This document shows positions 1 to 6,674 of a DNA stretch of 8,201 nucleotides, in pieces. Both the position numbers and the translations under genes were made by a program. Each line of letters opens with the position of its first letter. The stretch's first letter is position 1. A model generated the notes under the pieces. It was not told the origin of the DNA. It ran no database searches and was given only the letters and a program-made list of their open reading frames with translations. The DNA comes from Deltaproteobacteria bacterium (GTDB lineage Bacteria > Desulfobacterota > Desulfobacteria > C00003060 > C00003106), in assembly GCA_019314005.1 (NCBI GenBank), contig JAFDAE010000088.1, forward strand, positions 1 to 8,201. Direction: 5' to 3'.

Positions 1-84
1 ATCTCTTTCTTTTTTGATTCGGCGGGTTCTTTCATTCGCTATGTTTCTTGATGATAGACTCTTTTTTTCAACTCTGTGCCGCAT
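1..84 (-). other. Possible 5' end of a further minus-strand gene, uncertain
   Basis: On the minus strand an ATG at 84-82 opens a frame of 28 lysine- and arginine-rich codons that stays open to the window edge. Another ATG at 35-33, in a different frame, is also open to the edge and reads MKEPAESKKKE. Neither has a good ribosome binding site and neither is recognisable. Gene order (same strand as lon) makes a downstream gene plausible, but composition alone could keep so short a frame open. Confidence 0.2.
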
Positions 85-130
85 TTTAAAAAGGGTCTTT
101 AGTAGATTTTGAAACAGTTTTTGGTAAAGA

Positions 131-150
131 TCTGACAACCTTTTGTCAGA
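131..150 (-). terminator. Small perfect hairpin downstream of lon, possible weak terminator
   Basis: TCTGACAA and TTGTCAGA form a perfect 8-bp stem around a 4-nt loop, 76 bases past the lon stop codon. On the minus strand it is followed by only a short T-containing run (TCTTTACC), so intrinsic termination would be weak. It could equally be an operator-like palindrome. Confidence 0.35.
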
Positions 151-225
151 AGATGGCTTTGGTTGAACAATCAGGCCAACTCGACTCTCAATTGGTCAAG
201 TCATTAATGTTTGATCGTTTCGTCA

Positions 226-2592
226 TCAGTCCCCAAACGCCGTCTTGATCACCTCACCCATCTTGTCTACGAAATGAAAATCGAGACTCTTAAGAACGTT
301 CTTGGGGATGTCTTCCAGATCCTTTTTGTTCCATTTTGGTATGATGAGGGTTTTTATTCCTCTTCGATGGGCTGCCAACACTTTCTCTTTAACCCCGCCA
401 ACCGGGAGTACTTGACCCCTTAGGGTAATCTCTCCTGTCATAGCGAGATCTTTGATAACCGGCTTCTGCTTCAACATAGATACGAGCGCGGTGAGCATAG
501 TCACACCAGCAGAGGGACCATCCTTGGGAATAGCCCCTGCCGGCACATGGATATGAATATCATGATTGGTAAAAAAATCTTCAGGTATCTTCAGGGTCTT
601 TGCATTGCTCCGTATGTAGCTGAGCGCTGCTGTTGCCGACTCCTTCATTACGTCTCCGAGTTGCCCGGTCAGCGTCAGTCCCTGTTTCCCGTTCATCTTG
701 GTCGCCTCTATGAAAAGAAGTTCACCGCCCGCCGGAGTCCATGCCAGGCCTGTAACCACGCCTGGTGTAGCAGTTCTCATTCCTGTCTCAGAGTAAAAGC
801 GAACAGGCCCCAGGAATTTTTGGGGATCATTTGCCTTGATATGGGTTAGTTCCTTTTTCCCTTCCGCCACCTGGCGTGCAACGCCTCTGCATATGCTTGC
901 GATCTCCCGTTCCAGATTTCTCAGCCCCGCTTCCCGAGTGTATCCTGATATAAGAGCTTTAATTGACGGAGTGCTGAACTTAATGAGTTGCTTGGTAAGC
1001 CCGTGGGCTTCTATTTGTCGCGGTATTAGAAATCGCTTTGCAATCTTTACCTTTTCTTCGTCAGTATATCCGAGGAGTTCCAGGACTTCCATACGGTCCC
1101 TTAACGCGGGCGGGATAGTGTCGAGCATATTAGCAGTGGTGATAAACATCACCTTGGATAGATCAAAAGCAACGTCAAGGTAATGGTCGGAAAAAGAAAA
1201 GTTCTGTTCAGGATCAAGGACTTCCAAAAGGGCAGACGACGGATCTCCGCGGAAATCTGCTCCGACCTTGTCGATCTCATCAAGCATAAAGAGAGGATTA
1301 TTCGAGCCGGCCCTGCGAATTCCCTGGATAATACGTCCTGGAAGGGCTCCAACGTATGTGCGGCGGTGTCCCCTTATTTCCGCTTCGTCTCTTACGCCTC
1401 CTAACGATATCCTGTGAAAATTTCGGCCCAACGCCCGCGCGATAGAACGGCCCAAAGAGGTTTTACCTGTCCCGGGAGGACCCACGAAACAGAGTATGGG
1501 CCCTTTTGTGTCGGATTTCAGCTTGCGCACGGCAAGGTATTCTAAAATCCGCTTTTTGACTTTTTCCAATCCGTAGTGATCGTCGTCCAAAACTTTCTGC
1601 GCTTTCTTAATATCAAGGTTGTCCTCTGTGCTTTCATTCCATGGAAGCGCGGTAAGCCAGTCAAGATATGTTGCAGCCACAGTATATTCAGAGGAAGAAG
1701 GATGCATTCGAGCTAATCGATTCAGTTCACGATCCGCCTCTTTTTTTGCCTCTTCCGGCAGTCCCTTTTCTTCGATTTTTGTCCGGTATTCTTCTGCTTC
1801 TACCGACCTTTCGTCCTTTTCACCCAGTTCTTCCTTGATTGTTTTGAGTTGTTGACGAAGATAATATTCCCGCTGACTTTTATCAATGTCCTGTTTTACC
1901 TGGGATTGGATTTTTTGCCCAAGCTTTAATATTTGAAGCTCTCGGTTGATGAGATTGTTTACTTTTGTTAGCCGTTTTTTGACGTCGATGGTTTCCAGGA
2001 TCGATTGCTTTTCTTCCTTGGACAGATTAAGACTGGATGCGATCAGGTCTGCTAATATACCCGGCTCTTCGATTGACTTGACAAGCGCTCCCAACTCCTT
2101 TGGGAGATAAGGGGAAAGCTCCAATACATGTTTAAACAACCCTACCAGATTGTTCATGAGCGCGTCCACCTCAAGATCTTTGATCACCGTGTCGGTTAGA
2201 GGCTCAATCTTAGCGTTAAGATACGGCTTCTTTCCAACATATTCTATGATTTTGAACCGGCTCAAGCCCTGCACCAGTATCTGAATTCCTTTTTCATCCG
2301 ACTGGGCCATTCTCAGGATCATAGCGGCCGTCCCGATATTGTACAGGTCCTCTGCTTTGTGAGCGCCGGCCGTTTCCTTCTTTTTTGAGACTACCAGGCC
2401 GACTATACGGTCTTTGCCCATTGCGTCATCGACCAAATGTTTAGATTCCTCCTGCCAGACCAGCAGGGGTAGCACCATTCGCGGGAAGAGGGTCATGTCA
2501 AGAACGGGCAGTATTGGTAGGACTTCAGGGAGCTTGGTGGAACCAGTACCACTCAGAGGACTGCTTTCAGGTTGGTTTTCATTTTCATTCAT
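226..2592 (-). CDS. lon: ATP-dependent protease Lon (LonA type, endopeptidase La)
   Basis: Cytoplasmic AAA+ serine protease that unfolds and degrades damaged and some regulatory proteins. The 788 residues match the usual LonA length and domain order. The N-terminal substrate-binding domain spans about residues 20-215 and opens with the [13 protein letters not shown] block. A helical linker follows to about 340. The AAA+ module has Walker A GPPGTGKT at 371-378, Walker B FMLDEID at 435-441 and a TTAN sensor at 485-488. The protease domain occupies about 595-788, with catalytic Ser694 in PKDGPSAG and Lys737 in GGVKEK, 43 residues apart as in E. coli Lon (S679/K722). The ATG is preceded by GGGAG with 9 nt spacing. 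All key residues are present, so it should be active. It lies 111 bp downstream of hsp20 on the same strand, which suggests shared stress expression, although no clear heat-shock promoter or CIRCE site is visible. Confidence 0.98.
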   Translation of the reverse strand: MNENENQPESSPLSGTGSTKLPEVLPILPVLDMTLFPRMVLPLLVWQEESKHLVDDAMGKDRIVGLVVSKKKETAGAHKAEDLYNIGTAAMILRMAQSDEKGIQILVQGLSRFKIIEYVGKKPYLNAKIEPLTDTVIKDLEVDALMNNLVGLFKHVLELSPYLPKELGALVKSIEEPGILADLIASSLNLSKEEKQSILETIDVKKRLTKVNNLINRELQILKLGQKIQSQVKQDIDKSQREYYLRQQLKTIKEELGEKDERSVEAEEYRTKIEEKGLPEEAKKEADRELNRLARMHPSSSEYTVAATYLDWLTALPWNESTEDNLDIKKAQKVLDDDHYGLEKVKKRILEYLAVRKLKSDTKGPILCFVGPPGTGKTSLGRSIARALGRNFHRISLGGVRDEAEIRGHRRTYVGALPGRIIQGIRRAGSNNPLFMLDEIDKVGADFRGDPSSALLEVLDPEQNFSFSDHYLDVAFDLSKVMFITTANMLDTIPPALRDRMEVLELLGYTDEEKVKIAKRFLIPRQIEAHGLTKQLIKFSTPSIKALISGYTREAGLRNLEREIASICRGVARQVAEGKKELTHIKANDPQKFLGPVRFYSETGMRTATPGVVTGLAWTPAGGELLFIEATKMNGKQGLTLTGQLGDVMKESATAALSYIRSNAKTLKIPEDFFTNHDIHIHVPAGAIPKDGPSAGVTMLTALVSMLKQKPVIKDLAMTGEITLRGQVLPVGGVKEKVLAAHRRGIKTLIIPKWNKKDLEDIPKNVLKSLDFHFVDKMGEVIKTAFGD

Positions 2593-2703
2593 GATTCGTT
2601 TCTCCCAACATTATTAAGGTAACGCAGATTGTTCGCTTCAAAAGGATGCCACAAATAAATAGACGCATCAAACACCCAGGTACGGATTCTCGCGGAAGTG
2701 ATC

Positions 2704-3153
2704 TCAAACCTCCTCGATTGGAATTTGGTGGACCTTGTCAGGGACACGTTTGGTCATTTTAATATTTAAGATTCCGTCGTTATAGGATGCTGTAACTTCG
2801 TTTACGTCGATTGGAACCGGAAGCATCAGAATCCGTTCAAAACTTCCGTAAGGTATTTCAGCTAAATGATATTTTAGAACTGCGGATCTATGGGGCTCCT
2901 CCCTTTTGCCGGATATTTTAACTGCGCCGGAATCTATTTCTACAACAAGATTTTCCTTTTTTACCCCTGATACCTCGCAGACAATCATAATCGCATCGTC
3001 TGTTTCAAAGATATCCATTTGAGGACGCCAGGCCTCTCCGGGGAGAACTGCAAGGAGGGGGTTGACACGTTGAAACATGTCATCTATAGTTTTTTGAATA
3101 CGGCTGTGCATTTGTCCCAAATTTTTCCCAAAGCGAATTTTTATGTATTCCAT
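2704..3153 (-). CDS. Small heat shock protein, Hsp20/alpha-crystallin family
   Basis: ATP-independent holdase chaperone that binds unfolding proteins and normally forms oligomers. The protein has 149 residues, typical for the family. A variable N-terminal arm (about 1-42) precedes an alpha-crystallin domain at about 43-138, which begins at WRPQMDIFETDD. The family signature near the end of that domain is present as YNDGILNIKM (about 125-134). The C-terminal tail carries QIPIEEV, whose IPI is the I-x-I motif that docks into neighbouring subunits. The ATG is well supported by AAGGAGA five bases upstream. It is the first gene of a probable hsp20-lon unit and diverges from nadE. The TATGAT on the minus strand at 3206-3201 could be a -10 box, but no good -35 accompanies it. 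The symbol is left blank because hsp20, ibpA and hspA are used interchangeably for such proteins. Confidence 0.95.
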   Translation of the reverse strand: MEYIKIRFGKNLGQMHSRIQKTIDDMFQRVNPLLAVLPGEAWRPQMDIFETDDAIMIVCEVSGVKKENLVVEIDSGAVKISGKREEPHRSAVLKYHLAEIPYGSFERILMLPVPIDVNEVTASYNDGILNIKMTKRVPDKVHQIPIEEV

Positions 3154-3158
3154 TGGTA

Positions 3159-3165
3159 TCTCCTT
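3159..3165 (-). promoter_or_regulatory. Ribosome binding site of hsp20
   Basis: AAGGAGA on the minus strand lies five bases before the hsp20 ATG and fixes this start over any internal one. Confidence 0.8.
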
Positions 3166-3371
3166 AATACAGCTCGTCTTTCATTCTTCTATAAACTGGG
3201 ATCATACACATTTGATTAGACGTTTAATACAGATTTTAAAATAAACTTTAACCCCGGACTAAGTTCTACTATATATAGAGAAGGTGTTTGGATTTTAACA
3301 AAAGTTGGTTGAAAAAAAAGACGTGCCAGTCTATTTGTGTACCACATAATACTATTTAAAATCATTTTTGT

Positions 3372-3378
3372 AAAGGGA
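3372..3378 (+). promoter_or_regulatory. Ribosome binding site supporting the CTG start of nadE
   Basis: AAAGGGA is a partial Shine-Dalgarno match ending 9 bases before CTG 3388. It falls inside the reading frame if translation began at GTG 3337, and there is no comparable site upstream of that GTG. This decides in favour of the downstream start. Confidence 0.55.
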
Positions 3379-3387
3379 ATCTACAAG

Positions 3388-5034
3388 CTGAAAATTACCA
3401 TTGCACAATTGAATCCCACGATAGGCGACATTGACGGCAACCTTGCAAAGCTAAAGAAAACATTGTCTTCCTCATGCAAGGATTCTCCGGACCTTGTTGT
3501 TTTTCCTGAGTTATTTCTGATTGGGTACCCTCCCTATGATTTTTTGCAGAATGACCAATTTGTTAAAAAGGCGGAAAGAGGGATACAAGAGATCGTTGAG
3601 GAATCAACAAAATATCCCCGGACAGGCATATTATTCGGTACTGTACAACACACGGGAAAGGAGGTGGGGACAGGTCTCTATAATTCGGCTCTTCTGGTTT
3701 GTTGCGGAGAGATCCTGGCAAGTCGACATAAGTCATTATTGCCCACGTATGATGTCTTTGACGAAGCCCGATTTTTTGATTCAGCCCCTAATGTACAAGT
3801 AGTAGAGTTCAAGGATGAGATACTTGGTATTTCGATTTGTGAGGACGCATGGAATGATCAGTCCGTATGGCGTGGGAGATACTATCCCATAGATCCGATG
3901 AAGGCCTTGGCTGAACAGGGGACGTCATTATTTATTAACCTTTCTGCATCCCCTTTTCATACAGAAAAGGATGCAATTCGGTACAGACTTTTTCAAAATC
4001 ATGTTCGAAAATATAGCATACCTCTCCTTTTCGTCAATCAGGTAGGAGGGAATGACGAGCTGATCTTTGACGGAAAAAGCATGTATATGGACAGTAACGG
4101 GAAGCCCGCGCTGATTTTTCCTTCATTTGAGGAGCACATTGAAACAATCGATACCGCTACATTGCATGGCACAGACCCATATGTGCCTGAAGAAAAGATC
4201 GAGTCTGTTTTCAGGGCGCTGGTTTTGGGGATCAAGGATTACATGAGTAAGTGCGGATTTTCAAAGGCGGTTCTCGGCCTTTCCGGGGGGATTGATTCCG
4301 CAGTTACATGCAGTTTGGCCGCTGAAGCCGTAGGGAACGAGAATGTATTGGGGATTTCAATGCCCTCTTTGTATTCTTCGAAAGGGAGCATAGAAGATTC
4401 CAGAAAGCTCGCCGAGAACCTTGGAGTATCGTTTAAGGTTATACCTATTTCTGATGTATTCTCTTCTTACTGTGATACCCTGCAAGAGCATTTTGCGGAA
4501 AAAGCGGTCGATGTCACCGAAGAAAATATCCAAGCACGAATTCGTGGGAATATATTGATGGCTTTTTCCAACAAATTTGGACATCTTGTTCTCTCAACCG
4601 GCAATAAAAGCGAACTGGCAGTGGGCTACTGTACCCTGTACGGGGACATGAGCGGTGGGTTGGCGGTACTTTCTGATGTCCCCAAAACAATGGTCTACAA
4701 ATTAGCCGATTATATCAACCGAAGATCCGAGACTATTCCACGGGAAATTATTAAAAAACCGCCATCAGCAGAATTAAAGCCGGGGCAATTGGACCAGGAT
4801 ACACTACCTCCGTATGAGGTATTAGATAAGGTCCTTTTCCTTTATCTGGATGAAGGATTTTCTGGTGAAGAGATAGTCCTCCAAGGATTTGATCCGAAAT
4901 TAGTACAATGGCTTGTTGAAATTGTTGACAAAAACGAGTATAAAAGGAGGCAAGGGGCTCCAGGCTTAAAAGTGACCAGTAAGGCCTTTGGTATGGGGAG
5001 AAGGATGCCGATTGCGGCACGGTTTGTTAGATGA
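3388..5034 (+). CDS. nadE: Glutamine-dependent NAD+ synthetase, probable CTG start
   Basis: Converts nicotinic acid adenine dinucleotide to NAD+ using ATP and ammonia released from glutamine, the last step of NAD synthesis. From the start chosen here it has 548 residues. The nitrilase-type glutaminase domain (about 1-250) has the triad Glu41 (PELFL), Lys115 (RHKSLLP) and Cys151 (SICEDAW). The synthetase domain (about 270-548) has the PP-loop SGGIDS at 299-304, then STGNKSELAVGY and a C-terminal FGMGRRMPIAARF. The reading frame is open back to a GTG at 3337, but that start has no ribosome binding site and adds 17 hydrophobic residues not expected in the family. CTG at 3388 gives MKITIAQLNPTIGD, the standard NadE N terminus, with AAAGGGA ending 9-10 nt upstream. 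An ATG-to-CTG sequencing error cannot be excluded. It ends in tandem in-frame stops TGA TAA. The product is near certain; only the start is in doubt. Confidence 0.95.
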   Translation: MKITIAQLNPTIGDIDGNLAKLKKTLSSSCKDSPDLVVFPELFLIGYPPYDFLQNDQFVKKAERGIQEIVEESTKYPRTGILFGTVQHTGKEVGTGLYNSALLVCCGEILASRHKSLLPTYDVFDEARFFDSAPNVQVVEFKDEILGISICEDAWNDQSVWRGRYYPIDPMKALAEQGTSLFINLSASPFHTEKDAIRYRLFQNHVRKYSIPLLFVNQVGGNDELIFDGKSMYMDSNGKPALIFPSFEEHIETIDTATLHGTDPYVPEEKIESVFRALVLGIKDYMSKCGFSKAVLGLSGGIDSAVTCSLAAEAVGNENVLGISMPSLYSSKGSIEDSRKLAENLGVSFKVIPISDVFSSYCDTLQEHFAEKAVDVTEENIQARIRGNILMAFSNKFGHLVLSTGNKSELAVGYCTLYGDMSGGLAVLSDVPKTMVYKLADYINRRSETIPREIIKKPPSAELKPGQLDQDTLPPYEVLDKVLFLYLDEGFSGEEIVLQGFDPKLVQWLVEIVDKNEYKRRQGAPGLKVTSKAFGMGRRMPIAARFVR

Positions 5035-5113
5035 TAAATGATATGACCAAAACAAACTCGTCAAAGACTTTTTATGAGATTATCAAAAGATGATTTAAAG
5101 ATTGGATTGAACA

Positions 5114-6514
5114 ATGGCTATTATAGAGAGAAGAAGAGAGGATAGAACATTCAAGTCTTTTAAAAACATTTTAGTGATCGACGACGAACCCAATATGCGC
5201 CATGTCCTGTCGATCATCTTAAAAAAAGCCGGTTATACCGTCACTACTGCGCCGGAAGGCAGAGAGGGGTTGGCTCTGTTTGAGGAGGGTGATTTTGACG
5301 CGATTCTTTGCGATATAAGAATGCCGGCGATGGACGGAATCGACTTTCTTAAATCTGCCATCGGACGAAGGGCTGAAGCAATAGTCGTTATGATGTCCGC
5401 CTATGGAACCGTGGATACTGCTGTAGAGGCCATGAAATTGGGCGCCGCGGATTATATCTCCAAGCCGTTCAAACCGGATGAGATCCTCGTAAAGCTGAGA
5501 CAAACAGAAGAAAAGATACAGCTCAGGCATGAGAACGCCCTGCTGAGAGATGCGGTTAGGGAGACTTTTGGATTTGAGAATATTGTCGCCAAGAGCAAAG
5601 CCATGCGCGATATATTTAAAACAGTCCAAAAGATCGCAGAGCATAAAACGACCGTTTTGATTACTGGGGAAAGTGGAACAGGAAAAGAGCTTATCGCAAA
5701 AGCGATTCACTATAACGGTATTCGAAAAAATGCGCCCCTGGTTGCACTTAACTGTGGAGGAGTCCCTGAACATATTTTGGAAAGTGAACTTTTCGGTCAT
5801 GTTAAAGGGGCATTTACTGATGCCATCCGTGATAAAAAAGGCCTCTTTGAAGAGGCAAGTGGTGGAACTCTTTTTTTGGATGAGATAGGCGAACTGTCCA
5901 TGTCGCTTCAGGTGAAATTGCTGCGCGCGTTGCAAGAAGAAGAGATTCGTCCTCTTGGGAGTAACAAGTCAATCAAGGTGGATATCCGCGTACTTGCGGC
6001 AACGGCAAAGGACCTTTCAGAAGAGGTAAAGAATAATGCCTTCAGGGATGATCTATATTATAGAATTAATGTCCTGCCGATAGTCCTGCCACCCCTCCGA
6101 AAACGAAAAGAGGACATTCCTCTTTTGGTTGAACATTTTATTAGGAAATTCAACTTACGTCTTAATAAAACAGTTCGTGGAATTCATCCAAACGCCATTC
6201 AAACGCTTATGGAGCGTACCTGGAGAGGCAACGTTAGGGAACTTGAAAACGTGATAGAACGCACAATGGTGATGATGGATCATGATAGTATCAATATTGA
6301 AGACTTGCCGAGTGAGGTCAAAGAAGACATGGAGCGCGGGAGTGGCTTTCCTTTCGACTCTTTGTCTATCAAAGAGGGTACTGTTTATCTTGAAAAGATA
6401 TTAATAGAAAAGGCCCTTAAACATACGAAAGGAAACCGGACCAAGGCAGCCAAAATTCTTGAAATCAGCCATCCCACCCTGTTGTATAAGATGAAGGAGT
6501 ATTCCGTTAAATAG
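5114..6514 (+). CDS. Sigma-54-dependent response regulator, NtrC family
   Basis: Two-component regulator that, when phosphorylated, should hydrolyse ATP to open sigma-54 RNA polymerase promoters. The 466 residues follow the standard order. The receiver domain (about 18-130) has acidic Asp23/Asp24, phospho-acceptor Asp67 in CDIRMP, Ser95 and Lys117 in SKPF. The AAA+ domain (about 155-385) has Walker A GESGTGKE at 185-192, the sigma-54 contact loop as GAFTDA at 232-237 instead of the usual GAFTGA, Walker B GTLFLDEIGE at 251-260 and the FRDDLYYRINVLP segment at 310-322. A Fis-type helix-turn-helix lies at about 428-463 (GNRTKAAKILEIS). The receiver is preceded by about 17 extra basic residues, and the ATG has only a weak ribosome site. 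No sensor kinase is adjacent, so signal and targets are unknown. The TAG stop is formed by the left end of the palindromic element that follows. Confidence 0.96.
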   Translation: MAIIERRREDRTFKSFKNILVIDDEPNMRHVLSIILKKAGYTVTTAPEGREGLALFEEGDFDAILCDIRMPAMDGIDFLKSAIGRRAEAIVVMMSAYGTVDTAVEAMKLGAADYISKPFKPDEILVKLRQTEEKIQLRHENALLRDAVRETFGFENIVAKSKAMRDIFKTVQKIAEHKTTVLITGESGTGKELIAKAIHYNGIRKNAPLVALNCGGVPEHILESELFGHVKGAFTDAIRDKKGLFEEASGGTLFLDEIGELSMSLQVKLLRALQEEEIRPLGSNKSIKVDIRVLAATAKDLSEEVKNNAFRDDLYYRINVLPIVLPPLRKRKEDIPLLVEHFIRKFNLRLNKTVRGIHPNAIQTLMERTWRGNVRELENVIERTMVMMDHDSINIEDLPSEVKEDMERGSGFPFDSLSIKEGTVYLEKILIEKALKHTKGNRTKAAKILEISHPTLLYKMKEYSVK

Positions 6515-6658
6515 TGTCCACCCAGAAATGGCATCTTTTGTCCCAATACAGCGTTCTCCGCAGGTTTCTATCCTCGACGTAGCAATGCTACGCCTGCGGT
6601 AGAAACCTTTGTGCGGCCTTGTCTTGGGACAAAATCTACCACTTCTGGATGGACACTA
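6512..6658. mobile_element. MITE-like palindromic element with TA ends (non-coding)
   Basis: A 147-bp imperfect palindrome, gap-free and centred on base 6585, with about 53 of 73 positions complementary between arms. The outer 36 positions match at 30, beginning TAGTGTCC at 6512-6519 and ending GGACACTA at 6651-6658. Inside it lie TTTTGTCCCAA/TTGGGACAAAA, AGGTTTCTA/TAGAAACCT and a central perfect CGTAGCA-A-TGCTACG. There is no coding capacity. TA at each boundary is consistent with a target duplication of the IS630/Tc1-mariner kind (family knowledge), but no transposase is present and the family is not identified. Removing the element with one TA recreates a TAA stop for the upstream regulator and places the purH ribosome site directly after it. 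If transcribed, it would fold into one very long hairpin. Confidence 0.75.
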
Positions 6659-6661
6659 AAC

Positions 6662-6669
6662 AAAGGAGG
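6662..6669 (+). promoter_or_regulatory. Strong ribosome binding site of purH
   Basis: AAAGGAGG lies five bases before the purH ATG and is nearly a full match to the anti-Shine-Dalgarno sequence. It begins three bases after the right end of the palindromic element, so the insertion left translation initiation intact while separating the gene from upstream sequence. Confidence 0.85.
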
Positions 6670-6674
6670 TTCTT

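Larger units (their letters stand above)
3154..3387. promoter_or_regulatory. Divergent hsp20 / nadE intergenic promoter region
   Basis: This 234-bp AT-rich spacer must drive hsp20-lon leftward and nadE rightward. Toward hsp20 it ends in AAGGAGA (3165-3159). TATGAT at 3206-3201 on the minus strand resembles a -10 box, and TCCCAGTT just downstream (3201-3194) loosely resembles a heat-shock sigma-32 -10. Neither has a convincing -35. Toward nadE, the palindrome CTATATATAG at 3269-3278 contains TATATA with a poor upstream hexamer, TTTAAC. The nadE ribosome site AAAGGGA is at 3372-3378. No CIRCE inverted repeat is present. Promoter activity is inferred from gene orientation; the exact elements are uncertain. 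Confidence 0.45.

Noticed and set aside
1..84. MRHRVEKK... as the start of ribosomal protein L17
   Set aside because: Only the first few residues resemble L17. The following residues lack the expected L17 pattern and the frame has no ribosome site.
2610..2641. Possible lon promoter on the minus strand: TTGAAG with AATAAT or TTAATA
   Set aside because: The spacing is 18-20 bp with weak matches, and the predicted transcription start would fall on the lon ribosome binding site (2606-2602), leaving no usable leader.
3154..3336. CIRCE (HrcA operator) upstream of hsp20
   Set aside because: No TTAGCACTC...GAGTGCTAA-like inverted repeat is present in this spacer.
5060..5075. GTC-AAA-GAC followed by TTTTT as a nadE terminator
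   Set aside because: A stem of only three pairs is far too weak to call.
5043..5093. Short frame MTKTNSSKTFYEIIKR between nadE and the regulator, possible leader peptide
   Set aside because: Sixteen codons with no ribosome binding site and no attenuator-like structure; likely chance in AT-rich spacer.
5074..5145. Short frame of 23 codons (MRLSKDDLKIG...) overlapping the regulator start
   Set aside because: No ribosome site and no recognisable product. The overlap raises mild doubt about the exact regulator start but is not enough to call a gene.
5219..5935. Long minus-strand open frame of 238 codons opposite the response regulator
   Set aside because: It lies wholly antisense to a gene with complete receiver and AAA+ motifs, its translation matches nothing recognisable, and it has no ribosome site. 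It is a shadow of the plus-strand codon pattern.
6512..6658. CRISPR, riboswitch or intrinsic terminator as explanations of the purH upstream structure
   Set aside because: There are no regularly spaced direct repeats, no recognisable purine riboswitch core, and no T run after the stem. The uninterrupted end-to-end palindrome with TA boundaries fits an inserted element better.
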